Positions 38,789 to 46,529 of a stretch of 64,000 bases of DNA are shown in pieces (the first letter of the stretch is position 1; every line of letters begins with the position of its first letter). Position numbers and translations under genes: made by a program. The stretch is from Desulfatibacillum aliphaticivorans DSM 15576. GTDB lineage: Bacteria > Desulfobacterota > Desulfobacteria > Desulfobacterales > Desulfatibacillaceae. The DNA lies in assembly GCF_000429905.1 (NCBI RefSeq), contig NZ_AUCT01000018.1, positions 1 to 64,000 on the forward strand, given 5' to 3'. The notes under the pieces were generated by a model. That model saw only the letters and a program-made list of their open reading frames with translations. It did not search any database and was not told the origin of the DNA.

Positions 38789-41266
38789 TCAAACATATTG
38801 CGTTTTATTTTTGACAAAGCCCATGGCGATGGTGATCGCCAGGGCCAGTCCGTAAAAAGCCCACATAGCCTGCAGCCCTGTAAGCCCAAGGGCCGTTCCG
38901 CCTGAAAAAACAAGAACCGCCACGGACAATCCCAGAAACATGGGGTAGACCATGGAAAACAACATCCACTTGACCGAGCCGGTTTGGACCTTGACCGCGA
39001 TGGTTGTAGCCAGGCAGGGGGGATACAGGACCATGAACAGCATAAGCGCCAGGGCGTGAAGCGGGGTGAAGCCCTCGGAGTCCCCTTCCATGCGCTGCTC
39101 CAGGGTCTGATTTTCCTGGCCGGATTCATCAGGCTGATACAAGGCCCCCAGGGTGGCGACGCTGCTTTCCTTGGCGGCCAGGGCGCTTAAGAGGGCCACG
39201 TTGACTTTCCAGTCAAACCCGGCGTACCGGGTTACCGGAGTGAGGGATTTGCCCAACTTGCCCAGGAAGCTGTTGTCGATGCGTTCCTTTTTCATTTCGC
39301 GCAGCAGCTTGTTTCTGGCTTTCACCAATTTTTTGAACTCCCGGTTTACTTTTTTGTCGTCTTTGCTCTGGGGCTGGGCGATCCGGAAGAAATCTTCATT
39401 CCGGCTCTTGAATTTCCCTTGCAGGGCTGCCATGGCTTCTTCGCCCTGCGTCATCATTTTGGCTGATTTGTATTCTTCCCAATAATTGACCATTTCCATC
39501 AGGGAGCCGCCCTGCAAAACCGTGTGATGTTCCGGGAACTTCACGATTTTTTTGTAGAACTTGGCTATGGCCTTGTCCTTGCCGTCTTCGTAATAGGCCA
39601 TGCGTTCCGCACTGAGGCCCGGAAACTGAAGCAGGACGAAAATCACCACGGCCACGGCGGCCACAATAGTTGTGATTTTCCGGATGAACAGCCAGACCCG
39701 CTCGATGGCCCGCCCTAAAACCCCGCGCACGGAAGGTAGGTGGTAGGGAGGCATTTCCATGACAAAGGGGGCGGTTTCTTTATCCTTAAGCACCGTCAGG
39801 GTCAGCAATTTGGATACGGGCAGGACCATCAAAAGACTGATGGTTGAAATGAAAAACATGGCCCAGGCCTTGTGGGCCGCAAAGTAGATGTTGATCAAAA
39901 GCACGTACAAAGGAACCTTGGCCAGGCAGTTCAGCAAGGGGATGATCAGGATGGTGGCCAGCCGGGAGCGTTCGTCGGGAATGCCTTTGCAGGACATGAC
40001 CCCCGGCACGGCGCAGCCGCCTACATAGATGCCGCCCAAAACCATGGGCAAGGTGGACTGGCCGTGAAGGCCGAATCGTCCGAACAGGCGATCCATGATA
40101 AAGGCCATGCGCGGCATGTATCCCGAGTCCTCCAAAATGGAGATAAGCGCGAACAGGATGAAAAATATGGGAACATAGTTCAGCAAGGCGTTGATGCTGT
40201 CTATGAACCATAGGGAAAAAGCCCTTAGTAGGGGGATTTCGATAAATCCGGGTGCGGGGGTAAGGGATTCCGCCAGACTGCGCAACTTTGCCAGCAAGGG
40301 CCAGGTGTAGTTGGTGAGGTTGTAGCCCTGGACGATGGCAAGGTAGTATAAAAGCCAAATAACCCCCACCAGAATCACCGGGCCTGCAAAACGGTGGCAA
40401 ACAACGCCGTCCACCTTGTCCGTTAAGGTGCGTTTGTCAGGATCCAGGTTTATGATGCTGGTTCTGGCGATGTCCTCCGCAGCTTGATACCGCCGTTGGG
40501 CGATATGGACTTCGGGAGCGGCGGCGTGCCTCTCCTCGAATTTGCTTCTCAGGGTTTCGACGTAAGATAGAAACTCTTCGGCCCTGGAGTGCCGCTCCTG
40601 AACAAGCCCGGAAACCGCCTCATCCCCTTCCAGCAACTTCAGGGCGAACCAGCGGAGCGGGTATTGCGTGCCGATGGTGGTGTCCTGAAAAAGCTGATCC
40701 TCAACATCCTTGATATAGGGCTCAAGCGCGCCGTAGTCTATACGCACGGACTGGCGCTTGTCATTTTGGAATGCAACGCCCTCTATGGCCAAAAGCAGCT
40801 CGGCCTTGCCCTTGCCGTTTTTCATGGATGTGGGAACGGCTTTGACGCCAAGGCGCTGTTCCAGATTCTTAACGTCGATTTCCACGCCGCGCTTTTCAGC
40901 CACGTCCATCATGTTCAGTTCCAGGATCAGAGGTATTTCCATCTCCATCAACTGAAAGGACAAATACAGGCTGCGCTTGAGATTGGAAGCGTCCGTCACA
41001 TTGACCACCACGGCAGGCTTTTCGTGAAGGATGAAATCCCTGGCCACGCGTTCTTCCGGAGAATAGGAGGTGAGGCTGTATGTTCCGGGGAGGTCCACCA
41101 CCTCGAAACGCGAGCCGTTGTACCTTAACCAGCCGGTCTTTTTGTCGACGGTTACGCCAGGATAGTTGGCCACATGCTGGCTGGCGCCGGTGACTGCATT
41201 AAAAACCGTGGATTTGCCGCAATTGGGTTGGCCGGCAAGCGCCACAAGGATATTGCCAGACTTCAT
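38789..41266 (-). CDS. feoB: Ferrous iron transport protein B
   Basis: This 825-residue protein has an N-terminal GTPase domain: G1 GQPNCGKST (12-20), G3 DLPG, and G4 in LNMMD. The membrane part contains the Gate motifs, for example GRFGLHGQSTLPMVLGG followed by GCAVPGVMSC. A charged insert of about 110 residues lies near the C-terminus (FYKKIVKFPEHHTVL to about FDWKVN), making the protein longer than E. coli FeoB (773). FeoB imports Fe2+ across the inner membrane. The ATG overlaps feoA by four bases. NikL-like and DUF4198 genes follow in the same operon. Confidence 0.95.
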   Translation of the reverse strand: MKSGNILVALAGQPNCGKSTVFNAVTGASQHVANYPGVTVDKKTGWLRYNGSRFEVVDLPGTYSLTSYSPEERVARDFILHEKPAVVVNVTDASNLKRSLYLSFQLMEMEIPLILELNMMDVAEKRGVEIDVKNLEQRLGVKAVPTSMKNGKGKAELLLAIEGVAFQNDKRQSVRIDYGALEPYIKDVEDQLFQDTTIGTQYPLRWFALKLLEGDEAVSGLVQERHSRAEEFLSYVETLRSKFEERHAAAPEVHIAQRRYQAAEDIARTSIINLDPDKRTLTDKVDGVVCHRFAGPVILVGVIWLLYYLAIVQGYNLTNYTWPLLAKLRSLAESLTPAPGFIEIPLLRAFSLWFIDSINALLNYVPIFFILFALISILEDSGYMPRMAFIMDRLFGRFGLHGQSTLPMVLGGIYVGGCAVPGVMSCKGIPDERSRLATILIIPLLNCLAKVPLYVLLINIYFAAHKAWAMFFISTISLLMVLPVSKLLTLTVLKDKETAPFVMEMPPYHLPSVRGVLGRAIERVWLFIRKITTIVAAVAVVIFVLLQFPGLSAERMAYYEDGKDKAIAKFYKKIVKFPEHHTVLQGGSLMEMVNYWEEYKSAKMMTQGEEAMAALQGKFKSRNEDFFRIAQPQSKDDKKVNREFKKLVKARNKLLREMKKERIDNSFLGKLGKSLTPVTRYAGFDWKVNVALLSALAAKESSVATLGALYQPDESGQENQTLEQRMEGDSEGFTPLHALALMLFMVLYPPCLATTIAVKVQTGSVKWMLFSMVYPMFLGLSVAVLVFSGGTALGLTGLQAMWAFYGLALAITIAMGFVKNKTQYV

Positions 41267-41487
41267 AAAACCTCCACTTCCACAAATCGCGCTTCGTCGT
41301 GGCGGAGGCTCATGCAGTATCCGTCCAATTCCAGTTCCATGGGATCTTTCAGGGGCGCATTGCGCAGCACCTTGACTTTAATACCCGAATACACGCCCAT
41401 GTCCATGAGGCGTTGTCCGAGCTTATTCCCAATGGACAGTTTTTTAATTCTGCAATGGCTGCCTGGCTTTATTTGATCTAGAGTCAT
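41263..41487 (-). CDS. feoA: Ferrous iron transport protein A
   Basis: This 74-residue SH3-like protein is the cytoplasmic partner of FeoB. It reads MTLDQIKPGSHCRIKKLSIG, then GQRLMDMGVYSGIKVKVLR and ELELDGYCMSLRHDEARFVE, a normal FeoA. I place the start at the ATG at 41487, with GGGGAA upstream; a longer frame reaching 41565 is not needed. It is the first gene of the feo operon. A palindrome TTAGTACTATCTAA at 41578 sits in the presumed promoter. Confidence 0.93.
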   Translation of the reverse strand: MTLDQIKPGSHCRIKKLSIGNKLGQRLMDMGVYSGIKVKVLRNAPLKDPMELELDGYCMSLRHDEARFVEVEVL

Positions 41488-41577
41488 GGTGATTCCCCTA
41501 AGAAGGTTTGAAGGTTTCGCCCTCGGCCGGGCGCAACAATTAATTAGCTGGAAGTTTATGAGCAAACACTCATCAAG

Positions 41578-41591
41578 TTAGTACTATCTAA
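41578..41591. promoter_or_regulatory. Candidate metal-regulator site upstream of feoA
   Basis: TTAGTACTATCTAA has TTAG/CTAA arms. A related 14-mer (TTAGTATTATTTAC) lies at 35522 near the DtxR-type gene, matching at 11 of 14 positions. On the reverse strand TTGATC and TACTAA, spaced by 16 bases, overlap it as a possible promoter. It could be a DtxR-type site; this is inference. Confidence 0.45.
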
Positions 41592-41714
41592 TTTGACAAG
41601 ATCAAGCTATCTTTCATTTATAGTGCTTTTTGTCAAGACTTTTTCCCCGCCCCCCCCCCGCCGCAGGTTCGCAATCCCCCGAAAATGCAGCTATAATTTT
41701 TTATATCCTGGCGT

Positions 41715-42854
41715 CTACAAACCGGTTGTAAGTCCGGAAAATGAAAACTCGTGAAAAACCTGGCGGCCGTTGCACGAAACCCGGTTGCGCCCGCGGTTTT
41801 TGGATTGATACAAGGCTATGTCCGCCTGTTTGATCAGCGTGGACAGGCAGGGCGCTTTGTCTCCCAATTGAGCCACACCGAAGCTGGCGGAGAAGGAGGC
41901 CTTGACGCCGTTGAGGTCGTGGGGCTCCCTTACCAGGGCCATGCGCAGCCTTTCCGCCACGCGGCGGGCGCCTTCTTCGTTGGTGTCGGGCAAAAGGATG
42001 GCGAACTCATCTCCTCCCATGCGCCCGAATACGTCTTCCTCGCGCAGGAGTTTTTTGATGACGGCGGACATGGTTTTAAGCGCCTGGTCACCGCACTGAT
42101 GGCCATGGGAGTCATTGACCCGCTTGAAGTGGTCCATGTCGAAGTAGACCAGGGAGAGGGGCGAAGAGATTCTTTTCGATTGGGAGACCAGTCCGGCGCC
42201 CAGTTCCAAAAAATAAGCCCTGTTCCATAAGCCGGTCAGGCCGTCCATGCGGGCCAGGGTTTTGAGGCTTTCCAATCTGCGCCTTTTTTCCGTAACGTCG
42301 GCGATGAGCCCCTGGATTTCCGTCAACTTTCCCTGGTCGTCGAACAGGCCTTTGGCGCTGACCTCCACCCAGATGGTTTCGCCGTCCTTTCGCCGCAGGC
42401 GCAGGCTGTGAGCGGAAACGCTTTCCTCCTTGCCTAATTTTGCCATGAACTTCTTGCGCTGATCAGGGACGAAAAAAAGGTCTCGCCCTATGTCCTGTAT
42501 GCCGGCCGTCATTTCTTCGGGCTTGGAGAAACCGAAAATCCTGGCCATGGAGGGATTGACGTCAATAAACCTTCCGTCCGGCGAGGATCGATAAATCCCC
42601 TGAAGGCTTCGCTCAAAGATGTTCCGGTATTTTTCTTCGCTTTGGGTCAGCTTGTCGTATAAGCGGTTCAACTGGCCCTGTATCCGGTCGCCCATTTTCA
42701 CCAGGCGAAGGCTTTGGCGGTAGAGCTTTTTGTACTGGCCCAAAAGGATTTCGTAATCTTCCACGTCCACGGAGCCCTTGGATCTTTGAACCAATTTGGA
42801 GGCGCAGGAGATGGTGCGTTCCTCTTCTTCGAATATGGATTCCCACTTTTTCAC
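41715..42854 (-). CDS. siaD: PAS-GGDEF diguanylate cyclase, SiaD-like
   Basis: This 379-residue enzyme makes c-di-GMP from two GTP. An N-terminal coiled-coil stalk (about 1-75) is followed by a PAS domain (about 80-195; FERSLQGIYRSSPDGRFID, RRKDGETIWVEVSA) and a GGDEF domain. The active-site motif GGDEF is intact at about 280-284. Five residues ahead of it is the inhibitory I-site R-E-E-D, so the product can feed back. The stalk is the part on which SiaC acts in the Pseudomonas SiaABCD system. The start is a GTG overlapping the siaC stop, behind GAGGA. It is the last gene of the operon. Confidence 0.9.
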   Translation of the reverse strand: MKKWESIFEEEERTISCASKLVQRSKGSVDVEDYEILLGQYKKLYRQSLRLVKMGDRIQGQLNRLYDKLTQSEEKYRNIFERSLQGIYRSSPDGRFIDVNPSMARIFGFSKPEEMTAGIQDIGRDLFFVPDQRKKFMAKLGKEESVSAHSLRLRRKDGETIWVEVSAKGLFDDQGKLTEIQGLIADVTEKRRRLESLKTLARMDGLTGLWNRAYFLELGAGLVSQSKRISSPLSLVYFDMDHFKRVNDSHGHQCGDQALKTMSAVIKKLLREEDVFGRMGGDEFAILLPDTNEEGARRVAERLRMALVREPHDLNGVKASFSASFGVAQLGDKAPCLSTLIKQADIALYQSKNRGRNRVSCNGRQVFHEFSFSGLTTGL

Positions 42855-43246
42855 GGACGGTCCTCATATGCCTGAATTTTAAAATTGGCGTATTGCAGTT
42901 CCTCGGCGAACTCCTCTCCGCATTCTTGGGAAATTTCGTTTTCCGCATGGTGCTTCCAGGCGATGTTCACCAAAATCCGTTTTTTGGCGGCCTCCTCCAG
43001 CATGTCAAAGATGTTCATAAGCACTTTGGAGGTGGATGAGTTGAAATATATGATGTCCAGGTCCACCTGGATTTTGTCTCCGGGAGTGCGGGAACTGAGA
43101 AACTCCTCCAGCCAGGCAGCCACCGGGGTGAAGAACTTCAGGGCGTTTTCCGGGTAGGATTCGCCGGACATGGCCAGCGTGGAGGTTTGGGGATCGAAAT
43201 CCACCCCCAGGGTGGAAGCGGTTTGTTCAATTAATAGTTGCTGCAT
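42851..43246 (-). CDS. siaC: SiaC-type phospho-switch protein (DUF1987)
   Basis: This 131-residue protein is a DUF1987/SiaC family member: VDFDPQTSTLAMSGESYPEN, then a conserved DLDIIYFNSSTSKVLMNIFD. In Pseudomonas the unphosphorylated SiaC binds and activates the diguanylate cyclase SiaD; a threonine in the loop equivalent to NSSTSK is phosphorylated by SiaB and freed by SiaA. The SSTS residues that hold that threonine are kept here. It lies 7 bases after siaB and overlaps siaD by four bases. AGGGTGA precedes the ATG. Confidence 0.92.
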   Translation of the reverse strand: MQQLLIEQTASTLGVDFDPQTSTLAMSGESYPENALKFFTPVAAWLEEFLSSRTPGDKIQVDLDIIYFNSSTSKVLMNIFDMLEEAAKKRILVNIAWKHHAENEISQECGEEFAEELQYANFKIQAYEDRP

Positions 43247-43253
43247 ATTACAA

Positions 43254-43802
43254 TCACCCTATAGCTTTGATGCAAAAGAAAACGGACTCATTGTCGATGG
43301 GCGCCAAGCGGCAGACCGGCGGTTCGCTGGCCCTGCGAAACATTTCTATGATGCCCAATCCGGCGCCTTTGCTGTCCTCCGCCGGCTCGGTCCGGCGCAT
43401 TTTTTTATACAGGGCTTTGAGTTCGTTCTTGTCCATTTTCTGGAGATCCTTGATGCGCTTGAACATTTTCCGGCCTTGTTCCCGGGTGGTTTTGTTGCCG
43501 CATACAATGTAAAATTTGTCTTCCAGACGGCCCACAATGACCACGCCGTGCTTCAATCCTTCCCTTTGTCCGTCCTGGGGTTGCTTGTGCTCCGTGGAAT
43601 AGTTGACGATGTTTTGCACCTGCTCCACAAAGATGGAAAAAACCTTCTGGATGGTGGTCATCCCGATTTGCTCCAACTCCATTTCCTTGCGCAGGGCCTG
43701 GCCGATGCTTTCCACTATGTTCTGGGATGCAGGTCCGCTAAAGCAGAACATCACCCCGTCGCTTTTCATTTCTTCATATAATTCCGGCAATGCATTCAAC
43801 AT
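43254..43802 (-). CDS. siaB: SiaB-type protein kinase
   Basis: This 182-residue protein fits the SiaB kinase family (DUF6272): MKSDGVMFCFSGPASQNIVE, then QVQNIVNYSTEHK (an N-box-like site) and KGAGLGIIEMFRRASEPPV as nucleotide-binding parts. It belongs to the GHKL-like kinases that phosphorylate SiaC. It overlaps the end of siaA by seven bases and precedes siaC by 7 bases. Residue texts match the family well; the kinase activity is by analogy. Confidence 0.9.
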   Translation of the reverse strand: MLNALPELYEEMKSDGVMFCFSGPASQNIVESIGQALRKEMELEQIGMTTIQKVFSIFVEQVQNIVNYSTEHKQPQDGQREGLKHGVVIVGRLEDKFYIVCGNKTTREQGRKMFKRIKDLQKMDKNELKALYKKMRRTEPAEDSKGAGLGIIEMFRRASEPPVCRLAPIDNESVFFCIKAIG

Positions 43803-45037
43803 GATCTTCCCCTTGTCGAAAAACCCAATACGGTCACGTCGTCCCTTTGATCCATGCGTCCCTGGTATTCCCTAAAAGCCTGTTCCAGGCTGGCTTTTTG
43901 GCCGTCCATGGAAAGGGTTTGATTTTCCTTCATCAATTGGCGCAGGCGCGTGCGCCCAAAAGGCAGGCCCTTGGCGCCTCCGGCCTGGTCGGTGATTCCG
44001 TCGGTGTACAAGTAAACCGCGTCCGCCTCATCCAAGGGCGCGGCGTGGTTGATAAAGGCCCGCCCGGTTTTTTCGTTGGCGAACCCGACCCCGCGTTTTA
44101 CCCCGACGATTTCATGCAATCCGTTCGGGCCGGAGAGCAGCAAGCGCCCCCTGGCGCCCGAGTAATGCAGCAAGCGATTGTTCCAATCGATGCAGCACAC
44201 GCCGCCTTCCATGCCGTCGTTGGAAAGGCTTTCCGGCTTGTGCTGGGCCAGGGATTGGCGAATGGAGCGGTCCATGCGGGTCAGGAGCCTGGCCGGGTCC
44301 GTATTGCAGGATTCGTCGTAATTCTGTTCAAACAGGGAGTTGGCGATGAGCGTTAAAAAGGCGCCGGGCACGCCGTGGCCCGTACAATCGATGACGGCCA
44401 GGATGCTGAAGCCGCCTGCGCTCCTGACCCAGTAAGCATCTCCGCCCACGCCGTCCCGGGGCGCCCAGAGCAAAAAATAGTCCCCCAGGGCCTTTTCCAG
44501 CTTGCGGGCGGAAGGCAGGAAAGATTGCTGGATCAGGCTGGCGTATTCGATGGACTCCAGGATTTGCCGCCGGGTGCGGTCCAGGTTCTGGAGGACCTTC
44601 TCCAACTTGGCCTCTCTGGTCACCAGGCCTTGCACCATCCAATAGATGTTCCTTTGCAGACGGATGAAATCGTGCTCGTCCCCTTCCTCGTCAGGCAGGT
44701 TGGGGGGAGCGGCGGGCCGGCCGGCCTTGACCTCATCCACGTAATTATTGATGCGCCGGGTCTGGCGCAGCACCAACAACTCCTCCACGGCCTTGGAAAA
44801 AGGGTAAATAAAAATGACGAACCCGGTGATATATAAAGCCAGTGCACTGTGGAACTGCTCCGGCCGGCCTTGGTGAAGAAAAAGCAGGCCCGCCAGCGCC
44901 GGGGCCAGGCCCACGGCCAATAGAATCAGGTTCAGCTTCACGCCCAGGCTGACCTCGGAAAGCCGGTCCGCAAACCTGTTGAAGGTATTTTTTCGGCGGG
45001 GAGCGCCCGCATTTTTCACACTGTTTTCCGCTAACAT
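43796..45037 (-). CDS. siaA: SiaA-type PP2C-like (SpoIIE) phosphatase
   Basis: This 413-residue protein has two N-terminal membrane helices (about 35-85; LNLILLAVGLAPALAGLLFL and ALALYITGFVIFIYPFSKAV) and a cytoplasmic linker. The SpoIIE-type phosphatase domain (about 180-405) has DGVGGDAYW, DCTGHGVPGAFL, YTDGITDQ and RDDVTVLG, so the metal-binding aspartates are present. In the Pseudomonas system SiaA dephosphorylates SiaC. Here the sensor part between the helices is very short compared with SiaA of Pseudomonas, so the input signal may differ. It follows the HD-GYP gene by 49 bases and is followed by siaB with an overlap. Confidence 0.9.
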   Translation of the reverse strand: MLAENSVKNAGAPRRKNTFNRFADRLSEVSLGVKLNLILLAVGLAPALAGLLFLHQGRPEQFHSALALYITGFVIFIYPFSKAVEELLVLRQTRRINNYVDEVKAGRPAAPPNLPDEEGDEHDFIRLQRNIYWMVQGLVTREAKLEKVLQNLDRTRRQILESIEYASLIQQSFLPSARKLEKALGDYFLLWAPRDGVGGDAYWVRSAGGFSILAVIDCTGHGVPGAFLTLIANSLFEQNYDESCNTDPARLLTRMDRSIRQSLAQHKPESLSNDGMEGGVCCIDWNNRLLHYSGARGRLLLSGPNGLHEIVGVKRGVGFANEKTGRAFINHAAPLDEADAVYLYTDGITDQAGGAKGLPFGRTRLRQLMKENQTLSMDGQKASLEQAFREYQGRMDQRDDVTVLGFSTRGRSC

Positions 45038-45086
45038 TCCAATAACTCCTGTTTCAAAAAAAACTCCTGCAGCCTTCGGCGCCTGC

Positions 45087-45827
45087 TCAGCACTCGCCCA
45101 TCCCGGCCCTTTTAATCAGGCTGATTTTGTTGTGATGGACCGCATTCTCCTCTTCCGCCAGGCGCTGGAAAATCTCCTTGATCTGGGAGGAATGCCGCAA
45201 CGCCGCAGCCGTCACCCGGGGATCGAACTGGGAGCCGGAGAATTTCTCCAATTCCTCCAGGACCTCGTCAAAGGTTTTGGCCGGCCGATACGAGCGGCGC
45301 CCGAGCATGGCGGACATGCTGTCCGCCACGGCAATGATTCTGGCGCCCATGGGGATGGAATACCCCGACAGCCCAAGGGGATATCCCTTTCCATTAAAGG
45401 CCTCGTGATGGTGCAGGACCATTTTGGGAAGCCCGGTCTTAACGATTTCGTGGATGGGCATTAATATGGCTTCGCCGATCTGGGGATGCCGGCGCATGAC
45501 CTCCCACTCGCCCGGGGTCAAATGGCCTTGCTTGTTCAAGACGCAGGCGGGCACGCCGATTTTTCCTATGTCATGCAAATGGCCGCCTATGTGGACTAAA
45601 ATCGCCTCACGGGCGCCCAGGCCCAGCCAGACAGCCAATGCGTAGGAGACCTCGGCCACCTCCACGGAATGGCTGCGGGTGTAGGCGTCCTTGGCGTCAA
45701 TGGCCACCCCAAGGGATTCGGAAAACTGGTGAATGGTGGAAATCAACTTGCCGCAGCCGTTGATCCGCGGCCGGGGATAGGGGCGCCCCGTTTCAAACAA
45801 CTCAAGATGCTTCTTCATGCAAATCAT
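45087..45827 (-). CDS. HD-GYP c-di-GMP phosphodiesterase
   Basis: This 246-residue protein starts at an ATG (45827; TTG at 45836 and ATG at 45818 are alternatives). It has a complete HD-GYP domain: HLHDIGKIGVPACVL at about 82, HHHEAFNGKGYPLG at about 140, and GARIIAVADSMSAM. Metal-binding H/D residues are retained, so it should hydrolyse c-di-GMP. There is no receiver or sensor domain. It is the first gene of an operon leading to siaABCD, so it brings synthesis and breakdown under one transcript. Confidence 0.92.
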   Translation of the reverse strand: MICMKKHLELFETGRPYPRPRINGCGKLISTIHQFSESLGVAIDAKDAYTRSHSVEVAEVSYALAVWLGLGAREAILVHIGGHLHDIGKIGVPACVLNKQGHLTPGEWEVMRRHPQIGEAILMPIHEIVKTGLPKMVLHHHEAFNGKGYPLGLSGYSIPMGARIIAVADSMSAMLGRRSYRPAKTFDEVLEELEKFSGSQFDPRVTAAALRHSSQIKEIFQRLAEEENAVHHNKISLIKRAGMGEC

Positions 45828-45836
45828 GTCTTTCAA

Positions 45837-46529
45837 CGATACTTCCGGGCGCAGTTTTTTACCGGCCTCTTGGGAGGCATAGCCGGAGGAAAAGGCTGCG
45901 AGTTATTTATTAAAAAGGACCATCCATTTTTTTACATAATATAATAAAGATAGATATTTCTAATTTTAAGGCTGAAAAACGCACCGGTATCTTTTGGGAA
46001 TCGCTCCCGGATCCGGCGCTTGCATGCTTCCTGCCGTTTTGCTGGCCCTTTGCTTAAAGGGCGTGCAGTTTGGAGTTTCGATTTATCCGGTCATGGGTTT
46101 CGCGCCCTTGAGTTAGATAAATCTAATAAGTTTTGTTATATCTATAATGACGCGCTGTCAAGCGGTTTTTTAAAACAGAAAACGTTCGAGTAATTTGCGC
46201 ATCCACCTTCCAGGCTTTTAATTTATGTCCAGCCTCCATTCCACAAAGACACTGGGTCCCCGTTTCCGGGAATGCGGCAGGATGATTGCATAAAACAGCA
46301 ATTATCCGACCGGCTCCCTCCAGGGGAGGACGAAGAACTGAGGCTTTGGCAGCCAAAGGGTCGTCATCCCGGCAAGGGCGATCCGCTTTTCAGGATCGTC
46401 CGTAAGCCTGGACCCAGCGTTATTCTCAGACTTGCCCTGAAAAATGATTACTTGTTTGAAGACAAACTTGGTATTAGATCTGCAGTCCCATTAGAAATGA
46501 CGCCACGAAATATTTTTGGGATAAACGGT
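45837..46529. other. Gene-free stretch with repeat A copy 2 (46361-46424)
   Basis: No gene is supported in these 693 bases. At 46361-46424 lies the second copy of repeat A: CGTCATCCCGGCAAGGGCG, then ATCCGCTTTTCAGGATCG, then CCCAGCGTTATT. The promoter of the HD-GYP/sia operon must lie in the first part; it is AT-rich but no clear box is seen. Confidence 0.5.
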
